From the NCBI GenBank assembly GCA_934045075.1, contig OW203732.1, forward strand, positions 6,241,501 through 6,305,500: a stretch of 64,000 nt of DNA, in the 5' to 3' direction. Under the pieces are notes generated by a model. That model saw nothing but the letters and a program-made list of their open reading frames with translations. It ran no database searches and was not told where the DNA came from. How positions within the stretch are numbered: position 1 is the stretch's first letter; every line of letters starts with the position of its first letter. A program made the translations under genes and the position numbers. Positions 24,449 through 64,000 of the stretch are shown here, in pieces. This DNA is from Yponomeuta sedellus (lineage: Eukaryota > Arthropoda > Insecta > Lepidoptera > Yponomeutidae).

Positions 24449-24882
24449 TTGGAAGCCTTGGACGACTCTGACATCGGTGAAGACTTTGATGACGACGAAA
24501 ATTGGATGCCTTCCGGGGAAGACCCCGAAAGTCCATCTGATGAAGACCGGGACCAGGAGGAAGTTGATCCAGTTCCTGTTGTGGCAGCACCAGTTGCTGG
24601 AAATACCTGCGCTAGACGGACATTTCGGGGGAAGCCTATGCCTGCAGTTACTTTAAATGTCAAATAGGTATGCATTTTGTTGAGTAAACTTGATTTATGT
24701 AACTAGCTATGTGTATTTAACCTACTTCTCTAAACTATAATATATTTTTTTAGGTACTGTCGCCTGCTGAATACTTTGAGAAGTATTTCACAGAAGTGTT
24801 CGAAAAACTGGCACTTTACACAAATATATACTACCGAGCAAGCAGAAATGAAGTGCCGAAACCACCGATCACTGTAACTGAT
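24449..24882 (+). pseudogene. piggyBac-derived transposase N-terminus, fragment
   Basis: 24449-24667 encodes an acidic N-terminus (MEALDDSDIGEDFDDDENW, then PESPSDEDRDQEEV) of the kind seen in piggyBac-derived proteins. After an intron-like gap, 24754-24882 (acceptor tttttttag) encodes VLSPAEYFEKYFTEVFEKLA, the start of the piggyBac transposase domain, and ends before a GTAAGG donor. The first segment ends in an in-frame TAG immediately before its GTATGC donor, and no later transposase exons follow in the next kilobase. It is therefore a dead fragment or the abandoned 5' end of a gene. Confidence 0.6.
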
Positions 24883-25283
24883 GTAAGGATTATAAGAAAA
24901 ATATTAAAATATGCATAAATGTAATTTTTATGATGATTTCCATTGATTTTATGATGATTAATGTTTATTTTCGTGCATTAAATGGTCTTATATTCATAAT
25001 ATCGAGGCTTCTGCACGGAAGTGAAAACTTAGGAGTATAATATATCGATTATAAGATAATCACTTGGTTTCACTGGACCACGAGCGCTGGCACTAATTTC
25101 ACAATAATACTTCATCTGGGCCGATAATTTTATGAAAATATAATTCGTAACTTTTCGATTCAAACCCAATATTTTTGAGAATATGTTGTGAGTGTAAGGC
25201 ATTTTTTTGTGATGGCACTATGAGAACATTTTTTTAATTTTGTTTGGTACTACTGTTCTGCTTGATTAACCCACATTTACTTA

Positions 25284-25684
25284 ATGAGGGATTTTTCTGA
25301 CAGCTATTAAAAAAAAATAGTTCTAAAAGCTACGATGAGATGGCGCTGAATCGCAAGGGTTTACCTTTTTTTGTTTGTTATTGCTTGCCACAGGTAAAAA
25401 CTTTATTGCTGTTTTGCGATCTCATCGACTGGAAGGAATCTAATCTGTGATCAACTGATCAACGTCAACTGATCAACCATGATTTTAGCACGAAAATCAA
25501 ATAATAATAGTTCAAGAGCAAAAAAAAAAGAGGGAGGAAATTCCACGTGATCTGTGGACTGTGGACCACAGAATAAACTGGAAAGTGGCTTATCCTATTA
25601 AAAAAACAAAAACCCTTACTTGAAAACGCCATCTACTGTCAAATTAGGATCTACTTTTCTTAGCTGTCAGAAAAATCCCTCATT
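25284..25684. mobile_element. MITE with inverted ends
   Basis: The left end aatgagggatttttctgaca (25284) is repeated inverted as tgtcagaaaaatccctcatt (ending about 25684). The interior is non-coding. Confidence 0.75.
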
Positions 25685-26070
25685 GAAAGAGATGCTTATT
25701 TAGCAATAATAACTTTTATTTCATGTTTTCGGCATCACCTAGCCTTGCTAGGGATCGACTGACATCTCAACAAAAACGTAGCGATTCTCTTTCAAACATA
25801 TAAATTCATACTAGACGGCTGTGCCAGCCACTTGATATTTAGAGGAATCGTCACACGAGAAAACTGTACCAATGAGCGGTCACGTGAAACTTGATATTAT
25901 GGTCACCCTATCCGAACATTGTGTGAGAGGTTATATTTTTTTAAATAACTCTCGTTACGATAGGTTTTTGTGGAAACGATATGTTAATCGAAGGAGCCTA
26001 AAACGTCAAAGAATTTGGTTCATAAATCATATCCCAGACTTGTTTTATCTACTAGATATCGGCGGCAAAT

Positions 26071-26577
26071 ATTATATGATGATTAGGCGTGATCGTTGCA
26101 AAGACGAACCGTTTTATAAGACCGTTTTGTGTTCCGCGACGATAGGACCGTTTTCATTCTGAAGCAGTGCCAGCGACTCTAAAGCAGTGCCAGCGTTTGT
26201 TCGTCGCGAGACCAGTCCTTAGATTGTTTGACGCGGATATGTCCTTTAGTGCTATATTAATAGAGTCTAGAACGTAAAGAGATCATTGCGACGCCGTCGT
26301 CGGCTCCTTGCTCGTTCCGTTCGTTTTGGTTTGTGATACAATAAAGTAATCTTTATGTCTATGAGTATACAGTCGAATATCGTGTAAAACAACTTATTTT
26401 TTCCGATGTTTCGTGATTTCGTCTCGTTCGCACTCGTTTGACCGTCCTTTGCGCCTTGCTCGTTCGCATACAATGAAACCAGTTGCGAACGAGGCCGTTT
26501 CGAGGACCTGTTTTCGTTCCAGAAAAAACGGTTACGTTTCGTCGTCGAAAAATCGGACAACGACCCACTCCTAATGA
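26071..26577 (+). repeat. Inverted repeat X, copy 1 (5' of WDR81)
   Basis: From gcgtgatcgttgcaaagacg to cggacaacgacccactcc this matches, inverted, 33575 down to 33190, 32830 down to 32712, and 28311 down to 28266. It carries the uninterrupted version of the site into which the intron-2 LINE inserted. Open frames here on both strands are CG-rich by-products of this repeat. Confidence 0.8.
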
Positions 26578-26668
26578 TGATAAAAAAACCGCTTTTTTTG
26601 CTGAAAATCCGCGTTTTTGAAGTTCAGGTACCGCATTTTCAGGTTTCGTATCTGGCAACACTTATCAA
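26578..26668 (-). repeat. Dispersed repeat just upstream of WDR81
   Basis: Reverse complement of 4296-4375 (aaaatgcgg, cctgaaaatgcg, tgttgccagata). It ends about 80 bases before the chosen WDR81 start, so the gene's 5' untranslated region or promoter may include repeat-derived DNA. Confidence 0.6.
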
Positions 26669-26749
26669 AATGTCATGTCAAGTTTCGTGGGTACCTACCT
26701 ATTCGATTGTAGGAAAACAAAACAAATATGTGATAGGTTTATTTTTAAA

Positions 26750-62817
<36,068 letters not shown>

Positions 62818-63840
62818 CTCCACGTCTTCGTGCATCCGGAACTTTGTGGCGTCCTCACCTGCATTTTTGTATTTTTGCTGTTATGGGTAGTGATAACGGA
62901 ACTATCAGCTTGCTGTGCTGACTTCACCTATACGTGCATCCGGAACTTTGCGGCGTTCTCACCTGCATTTATGTATTTCTGCTGTCATTGGGTAGTGATA
63001 ACGGAACTATCAGCTTGCTGTGCTGACTCCACGTCTCGTGCATCCGGAACTTTGTGGCGTCCTCACCTGCATTTATGTATTTCTGCTGTTATTGGGTAGT
63101 GATAACGGAACTATCAGCTTGCTGTGCTGACTCCACGTCTCGTGCATCCGGAACTTTGTGGCGTCCTCACCTGCATTTATGTATTTCTGCTGTCATTGGG
63201 TAGTGATAACGGAACTATCAGCTTGCTGTGCTGACTCCACGTCTCGTGCATCCGGAACTTTGTGGCGTCCTCACCTGCATTTATGTATTTCTGCTGTTAT
63301 TGGGTAGTGATAACGGAACTATCAGCTTGCTGTGCTGACTCCACGTCTCGTGCATCCGGAACTTTGTGGCGTCCTCACCTGCATTTATGTATTTCTGCTG
63401 TCATTGGGTAGTGATAACGGAACTATCAGCTTGCTGTGCTGACTCCACGTCTCGTGCATCCGGAACTTTGTGGCGTCCTCACCTGCATTTATGTATTTCT
63501 GCTGTTATTGGGTAGTGATAACGGAACTATCAGCTTGCTGTGCTGACTCCACGTCTCGTGCATCCGGAACTTTGTGGCGTCCTCACCTGCATTTATGTAT
63601 TTCTGCTGTTATTGGGTAGTGATAACGGATCTATCAGCTTGCTGTGCTGACTCCACGTCTCGTGCATCCGGAACTTTGTGGCGTCTTCACCTGCATTTAT
63701 GTATTTCTGCTGTTATTGGGTAGTGATAACGGATCTATCAGCTTGCTGTGCTGACTCCACGTCTTCGTGCATCCGGAACTTTGTGGCGTCCTCACCTGCA
63801 TATGTGTATTGCCGCTGAATCGTCTACTGTTAGGGGGCGC

Positions 63841-64000
63841 GGTGGAGTTTTCATACGTCCAGGTTTTATAAGGACCAATTTGAACTACACCTAGGCATTA
63901 TTTCATAGAACCACGTTTAATTCATTGCCAGTATGACAATTCGATGTACGTATCCGGTTAACCCACAGATTAACGAGTAGAAGGACTCGGCTAAGCGATG
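63841..64000. other. Window end, downstream of WDR81
   Basis: No polyadenylation hexamer AATAAA is seen here. The final bases (agaaggactcggctaagcga) resemble 52780-52800, so a dispersed repeat begins at the edge. Confidence 0.4.

Noticed and set aside
26267..26661. Arg-rich minus-strand frames upstream of WDR81
   Set aside because: They lie in inverted repeat X, change frame between its two copies and show no domain.
26675..26749. Upstream in-frame ATG as the WDR81 start
   Set aside because: Possible, but residues before 26750 (MSSFVGTYLFDCRK) have no counterpart in the family, whose conserved N-terminus begins like MEYIVKELG.

Overview
This is eukaryotic, almost certainly lepidopteran (moth or butterfly), nuclear DNA. 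It is AT-rich, its genes have introns with GT-AG borders, and it is packed with insect transposons: Transib, MULE, mariner, several non-LTR retrotransposon lineages, tRNA-headed SINEs, Helitron-like ends with a CTAGT terminus, foldback MITEs, and the LINE 3' tail ending in a GAC/GAA run that is common in moth genomes. The species cannot be named from the sequence.

One host gene dominates: a WDR81 orthologue on the + strand, from about 26.7 kb to 62.8 kb. I resolved 19 coding exons whose phases all join; they encode about 2086 residues (BEACH domain near the N-terminus, long middle region, C-terminal WD40 propeller). In mammals WDR81 works with WDR91 on endosomes, restraining the class III PI3-kinase complex during early-to-late endosome conversion, and has a role in aggregate autophagy.

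Layout: 0.2-3.9 kb is a MULE transposon with a 9-bp target duplication, 140-bp terminal inverted repeats and an open FLYWCH/MULE transposase. 6.9-8.5 kb holds a SINE, a MITE and a LINE tail. 8.65-13.02 kb is a Transib element with matching termini and a frameshifted RAG1-like transposase. 13.7-17.7 kb is a nest: an outer repeat holding a dead mariner, itself split by a SINE-like insert, plus a LINE tail. 19.6-24.9 kb has SINE and MITE copies, a 5'-truncated LINE and a piggyBac-derived fragment. From 26.7 kb the WDR81 introns carry a near full-length antisense LINE, a sense LINE fragment and many SINEs.

The most unusual feature is inside WDR81. Four different exon edges have each been turned into a local tandem array: the start of exon 9 (about 8 copies of acceptor plus exon start), the start of exon 11 (3 copies), the end of exon 17 (6 copies of exon end plus donor, the first four spaced exactly 123 bp so that three extra donors stay in frame) and the end of exon 19 with its stop codon (about 10 copies, 104-bp period). 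Each array lies within roughly 140-360 bp of a perfect hairpin or palindrome (48703-48748, 50799-50843, 61705-61767, 62326-62444). This looks like repeated local amplification of coding edges, and for exon 17 it offers a ready source of WD40 length variants. Whether any extra splice site is used cannot be told from DNA alone.
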